A DNA stretch of 50,156 nt from Clostridia bacterium (lineage in GTDB: Bacteria > Bacillota > Clostridia > Oscillospirales > Acutalibacteraceae): NCBI GenBank assembly GCA_017621885.1, contig JAGASD010000002.1, positions 1-50,156 on the forward strand, in the 5' to 3' direction. A program made the translations under genes and the position numbers. Shown here piece by piece: positions 9,430-17,643 of this stretch. Position 1 is the stretch's first letter; the number at the start of each line of letters is the position of its first letter. The notes beneath the pieces were generated by a model. That model was not told the origin of the DNA, searched no databases, and was given only the letters and a program-made list of their open reading frames with translations.

Positions 9430-11070
9430 TTGCCTATTACAGATTTTCTTGTTAATAACGCAAAAAACTACAAGGACGAGGTTGCACTCGTTGAAATCAA
9501 CCCTGAAATTCAGGAGAAAAGTCGCCAGACCTGGAGAGAGTATTCTCTTATTGAGCCCAATCCCTTCAATGCAGGCAGAAATGAAATGACCTGGGGCGAT
9601 TTTGATAAAAAAGCCAACCGCTTTGCAAACCTTCTTCTTTCAAGAGGAATAAAAAAAGGGGACAGAGTTGCAATTCTTCTTATGAACGGTATTGAATGGC
9701 TTCCCATATATTTCGGTATTCTTAAAGCAGGTGCTCTTGCTGTGCCCCTTAACTACCGTTATACTGCAGACGAAATCAAATATTGTCTTAAACTTTCTGA
9801 TAGTGACGTGCTCGTTTTCGGTCCCGAATTTACGGGTCGTGTTGAGCAGATAAGTCACAGAATCCCCGACGTAAAATATACATTCTACGTTGGTGAGGAT
9901 TGTCCCACGTTTGCAGAAAGCTACGACAGACTTGTTACATATTGTTCATCAAAAGCACCGGATGTGAAAATTACCGATGAAGATGAAGCGGCTGTTTATT
10001 TCTCATCAGGTACAACGGGCTTCCCTAAAGCAATTCTTCACGCTCACAAGAGCCTTGTTCACGCAGCATTAACCGAGCAGAATCACCATTCTCAGGGCAG
10101 AGATGACGTTTTTCTCTGCATTCCGCCTCTTTATCACACGGGTGCTAAAATGCATTGGTTCGGCTCGCTCGTCGCAGGCAGCAAGGCAGTTTTGCTTAAA
10201 GGCACAAAGCCGCAGCTTATAATCGAAACAGCAAGTCAGGAGCGTTGCACAATCGTGTGGCTTCTTGTTCCGTGGGCGCAGGATATTCTTGACGCTATTG
10301 ACAGCGGTGAGATTGATTTGAATGAGTACGAGCTTTCTCAATGGAGACTTATGCACATCGGTGCACAGCCCGTTCCGCCCAGTCTTATTAAAAGATGGCT
10401 CAAGATTTTCCCCCATCATCAGTACGATACAAACTACGGTCTCAGTGAATCTATCGGTCCCGGTTGTGTGCATCTCGGTGTTGAAAACGTTCACAAGGTC
10501 GGTGCTATCGGTAAGGCAGGCTACGGTTGGGAGGTTAAGATTGTTGACGAGCACAGAAATACGGTTCCGCGCGGTGAGGTCGGTGAACTTGCAGTCAAAG
10601 GTCCCGGTGTAATGCTTTGCTACTATAAGGATGAAAAAGCAACCAACGATGTTCTCGGTGACGGGTGGCTCTTTACGGGCGATATGGCTCAGGAGGATGA
10701 AGACGGATTTATATACCTTGTCGACCGCAAAAAGGATGTTATTATTTCAGGCGGTGAAAATCTTTATCCCGTTCAGATTGAAGATTTCCTTCGTAAGCAT
10801 GAGGATATTAAGGATGTTGCGGTTATCGGTCTTCCTGATGCGCGTCTCGGTGAAATCGCCGCCGCCATTATTGAGGTTAAAGAGGGGATAACCCTTACAG
10901 AAGAGGACGTTAACGATTTCTGCTATGATTTGCCCCGTTATAAGCGTCCCAGAAAAGTCATATTTGCAAACGTTCCCCGTAACCCTACGGGTAAAATCGA
11001 AAAGCCGAAGCTTCGCGAAATATACTGTGGCGAAAGCCTTGTTGCTTCGCAGAATGAAATCAAGAAATAA
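9430..11070 (+). CDS. AMP-forming acyl/aryl-CoA ligase
   Basis: This ANL-superfamily enzyme activates a carboxylic acid with ATP and joins it to CoA. Motifs: phosphate loop SSGTTGFPK (about residues 192-200), NYGLSES, YKDEKATNDVLGDGWLFTGDMA with its hinge, GGENLYPVQIEDFL, and the C-terminal catalytic Lys522 in PTGKIEK. I prefer TTG 9430 as start because AAAAGGA ends nine bases before it. The ATG at 9421 directly abuts that site and is too close, but would add only three residues. The gene is first in an operon with iorA and iorB behind a tyrosine T-box. This points to an arylacetate such as 4-hydroxyphenylacetate or phenylacetate as substrate, rather than a fatty acid. That substrate is inferred from context. 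Confidence 0.88.
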   Translation: MPITDFLVNNAKNYKDEVALVEINPEIQEKSRQTWREYSLIEPNPFNAGRNEMTWGDFDKKANRFANLLLSRGIKKGDRVAILLMNGIEWLPIYFGILKAGALAVPLNYRYTADEIKYCLKLSDSDVLVFGPEFTGRVEQISHRIPDVKYTFYVGEDCPTFAESYDRLVTYCSSKAPDVKITDEDEAAVYFSSGTTGFPKAILHAHKSLVHAALTEQNHHSQGRDDVFLCIPPLYHTGAKMHWFGSLVAGSKAVLLKGTKPQLIIETASQERCTIVWLLVPWAQDILDAIDSGEIDLNEYELSQWRLMHIGAQPVPPSLIKRWLKIFPHHQYDTNYGLSESIGPGCVHLGVENVHKVGAIGKAGYGWEVKIVDEHRNTVPRGEVGELAVKGPGVMLCYYKDEKATNDVLGDGWLFTGDMAQEDEDGFIYLVDRKKDVIISGGENLYPVQIEDFLRKHEDIKDVAVIGLPDARLGEIAAAIIEVKEGITLTEEDVNDFCYDLPRYKRPRKVIFANVPRNPTGKIEKPKLREIYCGESLVASQNEIKK

Positions 11071-11083
11071 GAGGTAATAGATA

Positions 11084-12817
11084 ATGAAAAAGCTTTTATT
11101 AGGTAACGAAGCCGTTGCACGCGGTCTCTATGAGGCAGGCTGCCGTGTGGCTTCAAGCTACCCCGGTACTCCCAGTACAGAGGTTACTGAGTGTATTGCA
11201 AAATACACTGAAATTACAAGTGAATGGGCACCCAATGAAAAGGTGGCTTGCGAGGTCGCTTTCGGTGCGGCAGTCGCAGGTGCGCGTTCATTCTGCGCAA
11301 TGAAGCACGTTGGTCTTAACGTTGCCGCCGACCCTCTTTTTACATCATCATACACAGGTGTTAATGCAGGTATGGTTATTGTTGTTGCCGATGACCCCGG
11401 TATGCATTCTTCACAGAATGAGCAGGATAGCCGTCACTATGCTAAGGCTTCAAAAATTATGATGCTTGAGCCTTCCGACTCGGATGAGTGTCTTAAATAT
11501 TCAAAGCTTGCATTTGAACTTTCAGAGCGCTTTGATACACCTATTCTTCTTCGTCTTACAACACGCGTTTCTCACTCAAGAAGCCTTGCAGAGGTTAGCG
11601 AAAGAGTGGATAACGGACTTAAAGCTTATGAAAAGAATCCTCAGAAATACGTAATGGTTCCTGCAAACGCAAAGGTTAAACACGTTGAGGTTGAAAAACG
11701 TATTCTTGACCAGGTTGCATATTGCGAAGCAGAAGCAGTTGAAGCAGGTCTTAATACAGTTGAATACAACAGCAAAAAAATCGGTGTTATTACATCGGGT
11801 ATCTGCTACGAATATGCAAAAGAGGCATTGGGAGAAAACGCATCTTACCTTAAACTCGGTTGCGTGTACCCGCTTCCCGAAAAGCTTATTAAAGACTTTT
11901 ACAATGAATGCGAGACCGTTTACGTTCTTGAAGAGCTTGATGATTACATTGAAACTCATTGCCGTAAAATAGGTGTTGAGGTTAAGGGTAAATCCGAATT
12001 TACTCTTCTCGGTGAGTATTCACAGGGCCTTATCAGAAAAGTTATTCTCGGTGAAGAAACATCAGCTCTTAAAGCAGATGTGCAGATTCCCCCCAGACCT
12101 CCCGTTCTTTGTGCAGGTTGTCCCCACAGAGGTCTTTTCTACACACTTAAAAGACTTAACGTTACAGTAAGCGGTGATATCGGCTGCTATACTCTCGGTG
12201 TTGCAAAGCCCTTGGGTATGATGGATACGGTTCTTTGCATGGGCGGCAGTGTTTCGGGTCTTCACGGCAGAAATCTTGCGAATCCGGAAATGGCAAGCAA
12301 GAGTGTTGCGGTTATCGGTGATTCAACCTTTATCCATTCAGGCGTTACAGGTCTTATTGATATTGCCTACAACAACAGTAATTCTGTTACAATTATTCTT
12401 GATAACAGCATTACGGGTATGACGGGTCATCAGCAAAATCCCACAACAGGCTACAATATCAAGGGCGAGCCTGCAGCGGCAGTAAGTCTTGAAAAGCTTT
12501 GCGAGGCTGTTGGTATCAGCAATGTTTTTGTTGTTGACCCCTACGACCTTGACGATTGCTATACTAACATCAGCAAGGCACTTTCGCTTAACACTCCTGC
12601 TGTTGTTATTTCAAGAAGACCTTGCGCTCTTCTTAAAACTGTTAAACACAATCCGCCCCTCAAGGTTAACAAGGATAAATGTAAGTCTTGTAAAATGTGT
12701 ATGAAAATAGGTTGTCCGGCTATCAGTATGAAGGATGGCAAGGCAGAAATCGACTTTACACAGTGCCTCGGTTGCAATGTTTGTTCACAGCTTTGCAAAT
12801 TCGGCGCAATTGAATAA
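11084..12817 (+). CDS. iorA: indolepyruvate:ferredoxin oxidoreductase, alpha subunit
   Basis: IorA is the thiamine-diphosphate and iron-sulfur subunit that interconverts arylpyruvates and arylacetyl-CoA plus CO2 with ferredoxin. The 577-residue protein begins with the domain KKLLLGNEAVARGLYEAGC…SYPGTPSTE. It has the TDP-binding region (CAGCPHRGLFYTL, GDIGCYTLG, GDSTFIHSG, DNSITGMTGHQQNP) and ends in a two-cluster ferredoxin domain with Cys533, 536, 539, 544 and Cys561, 564, 567, 571. All cluster ligands are present. It starts 13 bp after the ligase gene and is followed by iorB, a complete two-subunit enzyme. The reaction is reversible, and the T-box argues for the carboxylating direction here. 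Confidence 0.95.
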   Translation: MKKLLLGNEAVARGLYEAGCRVASSYPGTPSTEVTECIAKYTEITSEWAPNEKVACEVAFGAAVAGARSFCAMKHVGLNVAADPLFTSSYTGVNAGMVIVVADDPGMHSSQNEQDSRHYAKASKIMMLEPSDSDECLKYSKLAFELSERFDTPILLRLTTRVSHSRSLAEVSERVDNGLKAYEKNPQKYVMVPANAKVKHVEVEKRILDQVAYCEAEAVEAGLNTVEYNSKKIGVITSGICYEYAKEALGENASYLKLGCVYPLPEKLIKDFYNECETVYVLEELDDYIETHCRKIGVEVKGKSEFTLLGEYSQGLIRKVILGEETSALKADVQIPPRPPVLCAGCPHRGLFYTLKRLNVTVSGDIGCYTLGVAKPLGMMDTVLCMGGSVSGLHGRNLANPEMASKSVAVIGDSTFIHSGVTGLIDIAYNNSNSVTIILDNSITGMTGHQQNPTTGYNIKGEPAAAVSLEKLCEAVGISNVFVVDPYDLDDCYTNISKALSLNTPAVVISRRPCALLKTVKHNPPLKVNKDKCKSCKMCMKIGCPAISMKDGKAEIDFTQCLGCNVCSQLCKFGAIE

Positions 12818-12835
12818 GAAAGGGGCGCGTATATT

Positions 12836-13405
12836 ATGAATAAATCAATTATGATTGTTGGTGTCGGCGGTCAGGGTACTCTTCTTGCAAGCCGTATTTT
12901 AGGCAGTGCTCTTCTTTCAAAGGGCTACGATGTAAAGGTTTCTGAGGTTCACGGTATGAGTCAGCGCGGAGGTTCCGTTGTAACCTACGTTAAATATGGC
13001 GAAAAGGTGTATTCACCCGTTGTCGGTGAGGGCGAAGCGGATTTGATTCTTGCCTTTGAACAGCTTGAAGCCGCAAGATGGCTCTCTTGTCTTAAACCCG
13101 AGGGAAAGGTTATCGTAAACACACAAAAAATTGATCCTATGTCAGTTGTTATCGGTGATTGTGAATATCCTGAGGGCGTTCTTGATGCTGTTAAAGCAAC
13201 AGGTGCAGCAGTTGTGGAGCTTGATGCACTTCCTCTTGCAGTTGAAGCAGGTTCACCCAAAGCCACGAACGTTGTTCTCATTGGAGCAATGGCAAAAAAT
13301 ACGGATATTGACAAGGAAATCTGGATAGATGCAGTAAAAGCCTGTGTTCCCGAAAAATTCCTTGAAATGAACCTTAAGGCTTTTGAATTAGGTTACAATC
13401 AATAA
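12836..13405 (+). CDS. iorB: indolepyruvate:ferredoxin oxidoreductase, beta subunit
   Basis: This 189-residue subunit is the gamma-type domain of 2-oxoacid:ferredoxin oxidoreductases. Typical segments are IMIVGVGGQGTLLASRILG, SEVHGMSQRGGSVVTYVKYG and the GSPKATNVVLIGAMA strand near the end. It pairs with IorA to form the active enzyme. It starts 18 bp after iorA with its own strong AAAGGGG and is last in the operon, before a terminator. Normal length. Confidence 0.95.
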   Translation: MNKSIMIVGVGGQGTLLASRILGSALLSKGYDVKVSEVHGMSQRGGSVVTYVKYGEKVYSPVVGEGEADLILAFEQLEAARWLSCLKPEGKVIVNTQKIDPMSVVIGDCEYPEGVLDAVKATGAAVVELDALPLAVEAGSPKATNVVLIGAMAKNTDIDKEIWIDAVKACVPEKFLEMNLKAFELGYNQ

Positions 13406-13411
13406 AATGGA

Positions 13412-13450
13412 AAGAAGATGCGCTAAATAAGGTGCATCTTCTTGTTTTTT
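13412..13450 (+). terminator. terminator of the ligase-iorAB operon
   Basis: AAGAAGATGC (13412-13421) pairs GCATCTTCTT (13434-13443), followed by GTTTTTT. Confidence 0.9.
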
Positions 13451-13474
13451 ACATATACTGTATTGGTGAAGCTT

Positions 13475-14164
13475 ATGGTAAAAATGTATTTTAAGCCGAG
13501 ATTAAAACGCCCACCGCCAATACGGGCGAAAAGATATGTTCCTAAAAGAAAAGCAAATACCATTATTTTCAGGGCGGTTTCGGTGTTCCTCGTAATCAGT
13601 ATTCTGACGGTTATCTGTGATATTAAAATGCGACCCGTTATTCAGACGGTAGGGGGAACGGCTCTCAAAAACTCACTATCCAACGTTCTTGACAGAACAG
13701 TTAACGAAATTGTTGATGAGTTGGGTGTGCGATACGGTGATATGGTTAATGTTGAAAGAAATCCCGACGGTACGATTGCCGCAATAACTCTTAACAGTTC
13801 CTACATAAACGGATATAAGGCGGATTTATCTGACGGTTGCTCCGACAGACTTGCAAAATTTGATAAAACAGAAATTCCTATACCGTTAAGCGCTATCGTG
13901 GGTTTTGCTTTTCTGGATAATGAAATGTTCGACATAAATGTTACTGCAACAATATACGGCTTTGCAGTAACGGATGTCGTTTCAAAATTTGAAAGTGCAG
14001 GTATAAACCAGACACGGCATACAATTTATCTTGATGTTCAGGCATCAGCTCATGCGTATATGGGCTTTTGCCTTCTTAACGAGAGCGTTGACGAAACAAT
14101 AATTCTAGTTGAAACAATAATTGTGGGGGAGGTACCCCAATCGTATTATGTGAGAAGTAATTAA
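13475..14164 (+). CDS. yunB: sporulation protein YunB
   Basis: The protein (about 229 residues) has a basic N-terminus (RLKRPPPIRAKRYVPKRK), one membrane segment (IIFRAVSVFLVISILTVIC) and an external domain. That domain has the YunB hallmarks: IPIPLSAIVGFAF, the AGINQTRHTIYLDVQ segment and the C-terminal ETIIVGEVPQSYY. YunB is a membrane protein made during sporulation and needed for fully resistant spores in Bacillus; its molecular role is unknown. Start choice is weak: ATG 13475 has GGTGA a few bases upstream, and ATG 13484 is also possible. It overlaps nothing and ends in a bidirectional terminator. Its presence argues the host forms spores. Confidence 0.87.
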   Translation: MVKMYFKPRLKRPPPIRAKRYVPKRKANTIIFRAVSVFLVISILTVICDIKMRPVIQTVGGTALKNSLSNVLDRTVNEIVDELGVRYGDMVNVERNPDGTIAAITLNSSYINGYKADLSDGCSDRLAKFDKTEIPIPLSAIVGFAFLDNEMFDINVTATIYGFAVTDVVSKFESAGINQTRHTIYLDVQASAHAYMGFCLLNESVDETIILVETIIVGEVPQSYYVRSN

Positions 14165-14168
14165 AAAT

Positions 14169-14207
14169 CCCGTTACAGCTTTATTAACTGTAACGGGAGA
14201 GTTTTAT
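14169..14207. terminator. bidirectional terminator, yunB/apgM
   Basis: A perfect 10-bp stem CCCGTTACAG/CTGTAACGGG (14169-14178/14188-14197) between convergent genes, with T-rich flanks on both strands. Confidence 0.9.
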
Positions 14208-15412
14208 TCTTTTATAAATTTATCCATAAGTGTATGTCCGATTTCTATGTAATTGCCCGTAGCCTTTGCGGTTGCTTCGGTAAATGATGTAACGCCGTTG
14301 TCGGACTCTTTTGATTTTTGGTAAATCATATAGGGCACCGCATCACCTGCGTGTGTCATTGTAACAATGGGTGTGGGATGGTCGGGGAGAACCATTATTT
14401 TGAAATCGTCATATTTCTGTAATGCGTCAACAAGCTTTGAAAGAACCTTTTCATCAATGATTTCAATTGATTTCACCTTGTTTTCGGGCTCGTTTCTGTG
14501 ACCGCATTCGTCGGGAGCTTCAATGTGGATATAAACAAAGTCTTTTGTTTCAAGCTCCTTGATTGCACATTCCGACTTGCCGTCAAAGTTTGTGTCAATA
14601 TAGCCCGTTGCACCTTCAACCTCGGGGTCGTTCATGCCTGCGCATTTTGCAATACCCTTGAGAAGGTCAACTGCAGAGATAATTGAGCCGTCAACACCGT
14701 ATTTTTCTTTGAAATCGGGAAGCGAGGGTTTTGTTCCTTCACCCCAGAGCCATATTGAGTTTGCGGGGCGCTTACCCTCTGCGATTCTCTTTTTGTTTAC
14801 GGGATGATCCATAAGGAAATCATAGCTTGCTTTCATCATACCGATAAGTTCTTTTGCATTTTCACTCTGTGAAAGGTGTTCACCGATTACCTTGCCCGAA
14901 ATATCGTGGGGAGGGGTAAGCTTACCTAAATCAAGAGTGCCGCCGTGCCATACAAGGCAATGACGGTAAGCAACACCGCTGTAAAATCTGAAAATATCAT
15001 TACCGAAATGCTCTTCAACACTTTTGATGATTTCAGCAGCTTCAGCGGTTGAAATGTCACCTGCACTATAGTCAACCATTGTTTTGTCTTCGTATTTTTC
15101 CTCATCGGAAAGTGTTACGAGGTTGCAACGGAAAATAATATCGCTGTCAAGCATATCAACACCGATGCTTACTGCCTCAAGAGGGGAGCGGCCTGTGTAA
15201 CACTCCTTGGGGTTGTAACCGAGTACGCTCATATTTGCGATGTCGCTGCCGGGCTTGAGACCCTCTGCAACAGTTTTAACAAGACCGACCTCACCCTTGC
15301 TTGCCAATTTGTCAAGACAAGGCTTGTTTGCCAGCTCCATAGGAGTTTTGCCGCCTAATACAGGAACGGGGTAGTCAGCCATTCCGTCATATAAAACAAC
15401 TACATATTTCAT
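14204..15412 (-). CDS. apgM: cofactor-independent phosphoglycerate mutase, archaeal (ApgM) type
   Basis: This 402-residue alkaline-phosphatase-superfamily enzyme resembles archaeal-type 2,3-bisphosphoglycerate-independent mutases. It carries the metal-binding start (VVVLYDGMADYP), the catalytic Ser region (LKPGSDIANMSVLGYNP), GRSPLEAVSIGV, and metal ligands in HIEAPDECGHRNE and MVLPDHPTPIVTMTHAGDAVPY. It either interconverts 3- and 2-phosphoglycerate or, as proposed for some bacterial members, acts as an alternative homoserine kinase; sequence alone does not decide. The start has AAAGAGG upstream and a good promoter. Single gene, no operon partner. Confidence 0.88.
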   Translation of the reverse strand: MKYVVVLYDGMADYPVPVLGGKTPMELANKPCLDKLASKGEVGLVKTVAEGLKPGSDIANMSVLGYNPKECYTGRSPLEAVSIGVDMLDSDIIFRCNLVTLSDEEKYEDKTMVDYSAGDISTAEAAEIIKSVEEHFGNDIFRFYSGVAYRHCLVWHGGTLDLGKLTPPHDISGKVIGEHLSQSENAKELIGMMKASYDFLMDHPVNKKRIAEGKRPANSIWLWGEGTKPSLPDFKEKYGVDGSIISAVDLLKGIAKCAGMNDPEVEGATGYIDTNFDGKSECAIKELETKDFVYIHIEAPDECGHRNEPENKVKSIEIIDEKVLSKLVDALQKYDDFKIMVLPDHPTPIVTMTHAGDAVPYMIYQKSKESDNGVTSFTEATAKATGNYIEIGHTLMDKFIKE

Positions 15413-15447
15413 AGCTTTACCTCTTTCAATAACTGATTATATTAGAT

Positions 15448-15477
15448 AATATACAACTATTTTTCGGTACTTGTCAA
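15448..15477 (-). promoter_or_regulatory. promoter of apgM
   Basis: Minus strand: TTGACA (15472-15477), 18 nt, TATATT (15448-15453), about 35 nt before the ATG. Confidence 0.65.
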
Positions 15478-15579
15478 TAAATTCAAAATTAAAAAATAAA
15501 ATATGTCATAAAACTTGAAATATCAGATGAATTAGAGTAATATGAACATATCAAAATGTTTACCAAAGGAGAAATAATT

Positions 15580-16392
15580 ATGAAATTACCTATTGCCATA
15601 CAGCTTTATTCCGTTCGTGATGATATGGAAAAGGATTTTGAGGGTACATTAAAAAAGGTTAAAGAATTAGGCTATGTGGGCGTTGAGTTTGCAGGTCTGT
15701 TCGGTAAAAGCGGTGCAGAGGTTAAGGCTCTTTGTGATGAAATCGGTCTTATTCCCGTTTCTGCCCACGTTCCTTATTATGATATGCTCGAAAATCCTCA
15801 GGCAGTTCTTAAAGATTATCAGGATTTAGGCTGTGAATATGTTGTTGTTCCTTATCTTACTGAGGAATGCCGTCCCGGTACAGACGGTTGGGATGCAACT
15901 GTAAAGGGTATCGGCAAAATCGGTGAAGCTGCAAAAGAAATGGGTATGCTTCTTCTTTATCACAACCACGATTTTGAATTCCTTAAAATTGACGGTGAAT
16001 ATGCACTTGATATTCTTTATAACACAATTCCTGCAGAACTCCTTGCAACCGAGATTGATACCTGCTGGGTAAATGTAGGTGGTGAGGACCCTGCTGCTTA
16101 CGTTGAAAAATATTCGGGCAGAGCACCTATTGTTCATCTTAAAGATTTCAGCGGTTCAAAGGGTAACGGCCCTCTTTACAAGCTTATCGGTATTGAGGAA
16201 GAGGAAACAGAGTCAAAGAGCACATTTGAATTCCGTCCCGTAGGCAGCGGTGTTCAGGACTTCCCCAAGATTATCGCCGCTTCAGAAAAAGCCGGAGCAC
16301 AGTGGGTTGTTGTTGAACAGGATGACCCCTCAATGGGCAAAACACCAATTGAATGTGCAGAGATGAGCATCAACTATTTGAAAACTTTGTAA
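15580..16392 (+). CDS. sugar phosphate isomerase/epimerase (xylose isomerase-like TIM barrel)
   Basis: This 270-residue protein belongs to the AP-endonuclease-2 superfamily that includes IolE/IolI and tagatose/allulose epimerases. Visible elements are IQLYSVRDDMEKDFEGTLKKVKELGYVGVEFAG, VSAHVPYYDM, LLLYHNHDFEF (metal-ligand His), ATEIDTCWVNVGGEDP (Glu, Asp) and APIVHLKDF (His). The expected metal site is therefore intact. The start at 15580 is set by AAAGGAG (15565-15571); an in-frame ATG at 15556 lies before that site. Substrate unknown. It stands alone between apgM and a repeat region. Confidence 0.88.
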   Translation: MKLPIAIQLYSVRDDMEKDFEGTLKKVKELGYVGVEFAGLFGKSGAEVKALCDEIGLIPVSAHVPYYDMLENPQAVLKDYQDLGCEYVVVPYLTEECRPGTDGWDATVKGIGKIGEAAKEMGMLLLYHNHDFEFLKIDGEYALDILYNTIPAELLATEIDTCWVNVGGEDPAAYVEKYSGRAPIVHLKDFSGSKGNGPLYKLIGIEEEETESKSTFEFRPVGSGVQDFPKIIAASEKAGAQWVVVEQDDPSMGKTPIECAEMSINYLKTL

Positions 16393-16498
16393 TATCACGC
16401 AAACAACTTGTTTTAACTCACTCGCAGTATCTTTATACGGCGTTGTTTTTAAAACTGCGTTCTTTACGTAATCTTACAAAGTTTGGTTTTGATGTCTA

Positions 16499-16530
16499 AA
16501 ACCCCCGTCTGATTTCAGGCGGGGGTTTAA
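16499..16530 (+). terminator. strong GC-rich terminator
   Basis: AAACCCCCGTCTG (16499-16511) pairs CAGGCGGGGGTTT (16516-16528) with one G-U. It is 107 nt after the isomerase gene and probably ends its transcript. Confidence 0.85.
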
Positions 16531-16633
16531 ATGCAAAATTTGTAATTAAAGGAACGTACCCTTTGATTGGATATGAATTGTAAATTGCAAATGCAAGTAG
16601 CAAGTTTCGGGATTATAAAATAACGTGTGGTGT

Positions 16634-16763
16634 TGCGAAGCCTATCCTCCCTGCTTGTAGGGAGGGGGACCATTCTCGGGTAAAATTGTTGTTTCTGATA
16701 TGCTTGCTTCGAGTGATAAAGTGATTTATAAAATAAAGTTCGGGCGGAATGGTGGAAGGTACC
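16634..16763 (+). repeat. dispersed intergenic repeat, copy 1
   Basis: This copy starts TGCGAAGCCTATCCTCC, has the hairpin CCTCCCTGCTTGTAGGGAGG, then GGGGGACCATTCTCGG, a TTGTTGTTT block, and ends GGGCGGAATGGTGGAAGGT. The same blocks occur in the same order at 49964-50100. It carries no reading frame worth reporting. The family resembles non-coding repeats scattered through gut Clostridia genomes; that comparison is from memory, not a search. Confidence 0.75.
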
Positions 16764-16807
16764 ATTACTGCAAAGTGCGGAAAAGAATAGAGAAAAAATA
16801 ATAAATT

Positions 16808-16825
16808 GAGGGAGTTCGAGTCTCT
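16808..16825 (+). repeat. tRNA T-arm-like 18-mer, left copy
   Basis: GAGGGAGTTCGAGTCTCT matches 17926-17943 exactly and resembles the T-arm of the real tRNA-Ser(GCU) at 18003-18093. The two copies are direct repeats and flank the four-helix-bundle gene pair. Confidence 0.8.
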
Positions 16826-16879
16826 TGCACACTTGAATTGACACAAAATTAAAAATGGCGACTAAAAGTGATGTAACAA

Positions 16880-17242
16880 TTATAAACCACCATAAATAAA
16901 GTGCCACCAATATGGATAAACAACTTCGGATGCGCTTCCTGATGCAGACCAAATTGTTTCCCAAGATGTTTCTTGCCATACACCATTGTTGTTACGGAAT
17001 GTTAAGACATTGGCGTCTGTCATACCCTTACTGACATAGTAGACCTCAGATGTATTTCCATCACAACTTAAAACTTTAAAATATTCCATTTCTCCAAGCA
17101 TTGTATTTTGTGTATACGCTTGTTGAAAATCATCATAATATTTTTTCGTGAGTATCTCGCATCTGAACAAGGATACAGCCCAAAATACAGCCGGTATCAT
17201 AATAGCAACTATAGCAATTATCAATATTACTTTCTTTTTCAT
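16880..17242 (-). CDS. small membrane-anchored protein of unknown function
   Basis: A 120-residue protein with one N-terminal hydrophobic segment (VILIIAIVAIMIPAVFWAVSLF, residues 5-26) after a Lys-rich start, then an external domain of about 90 residues with a Trp/Tyr-rich end (ETSWETIW, YPYWWHFIYGG). I do not recognise a family. Its ATG overlaps the stop of the upstream four-helix-bundle gene (ATGA) and AAGGAG lies within that gene, so the two are translationally coupled. The pair sits in an accessory patch between tRNA-like repeats. Confidence 0.7.
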   Translation of the reverse strand: MKKKVILIIAIVAIMIPAVFWAVSLFRCEILTKKYYDDFQQAYTQNTMLGEMEYFKVLSCDGNTSEVYYVSKGMTDANVLTFRNNNGVWQETSWETIWSASGSASEVVYPYWWHFIYGGL

Positions 17243-17592
17243 TTGGTGTTCTCCTTAGCGGTTTTACAAGAGGCTATCAAAAGTCTGCGGATATTACCAC
17301 ACAATTTTTCAGTGCGTTGATATGCTTGTGTATCAATTCTTTTAGTTTCGTGCATTAATTTTAACCAATAACTTGTTTCGTTAGATTCTTTTAAAGCTAT
17401 TTCTAATTTGGCGATAAAATCCCGTTTGCTTTGTGCGTATTGTGCTTCGCGGATATTTGCACCAACTGAAGTGCCGGCTCTTGCGAGCTGATCGGTCATA
17501 TAAGAGCTTTTAGGAGCAGTTACACCATCTACGAGATTAACAATAGCAACCGCAAATTCAAAGGATAAATCAAGTAATTTATTATCTGACAT
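17239..17592 (-). CDS. four-helix bundle protein (S23/IVP family)
   Basis: This 117-residue, all-helical protein carries the family signature: FEFAVAIVNLVDGV, YMTDQLARAGTSVGANIREAQYAQSKRDFIAKLEIALKES (residues about 31-70) and NETSYWLKLM. The family was first seen in 23S rRNA intervening sequences and is structurally like Avd of diversity-generating retroelements. Most members have no known function and occur alone in accessory DNA. There is no rRNA or reverse transcriptase here. The start at 17592 has AAAGGACGG upstream and a promoter (17615-17643) that touches a hairpin array; upstream in-frame codons would read through that array and are rejected. It is coupled to a small membrane protein gene. 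Confidence 0.88.
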   Translation of the reverse strand: MSDNKLLDLSFEFAVAIVNLVDGVTAPKSSYMTDQLARAGTSVGANIREAQYAQSKRDFIAKLEIALKESNETSYWLKLMHETKRIDTQAYQRTEKLCGNIRRLLIASCKTAKENTK

Positions 17593-17614
17593 ATAAACAC
17601 CGTCCTTTGTAGTT

Positions 17615-17643
17615 ATGATAACATATTTTGGTATGATTTTCAA
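17615..17643 (-). promoter_or_regulatory. promoter of the four-helix-bundle gene
   Basis: Minus strand: TTGAAA (17638-17643), 17 nt, TATCAT (17615-17620). The -35 element shares its last base with the first heptamer of the hairpin array, so occupancy of the array could affect it. Confidence 0.6.

Larger units (their letters stand above)
16393..16879. other. gene-free stretch with terminator and dispersed repeats
   Basis: About 490 bases without a supportable gene. It holds the terminator at 16499-16530, AT-rich filler with TTGCAAATGCAAG-type words, one copy of a dispersed intergenic repeat (16634-16763) and a tRNA T-arm-like 18-mer (16808-16825). Short open frames crossing it lack ribosome binding sites and look like noise. 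Confidence 0.7.

Noticed and set aside
10069-10554. 161-residue minus-strand open frame
   Set aside because: It lies wholly inside the acyl-CoA ligase gene, whose motifs are unambiguous; it has Cys/Asn-rich shadow composition.
17239-17592. Diversity-generating retroelement (Avd-like four-helix bundle)
   Set aside because: There is no reverse transcriptase, template repeat or variable protein nearby, so this is better kept as a plain S23/IVP family protein.
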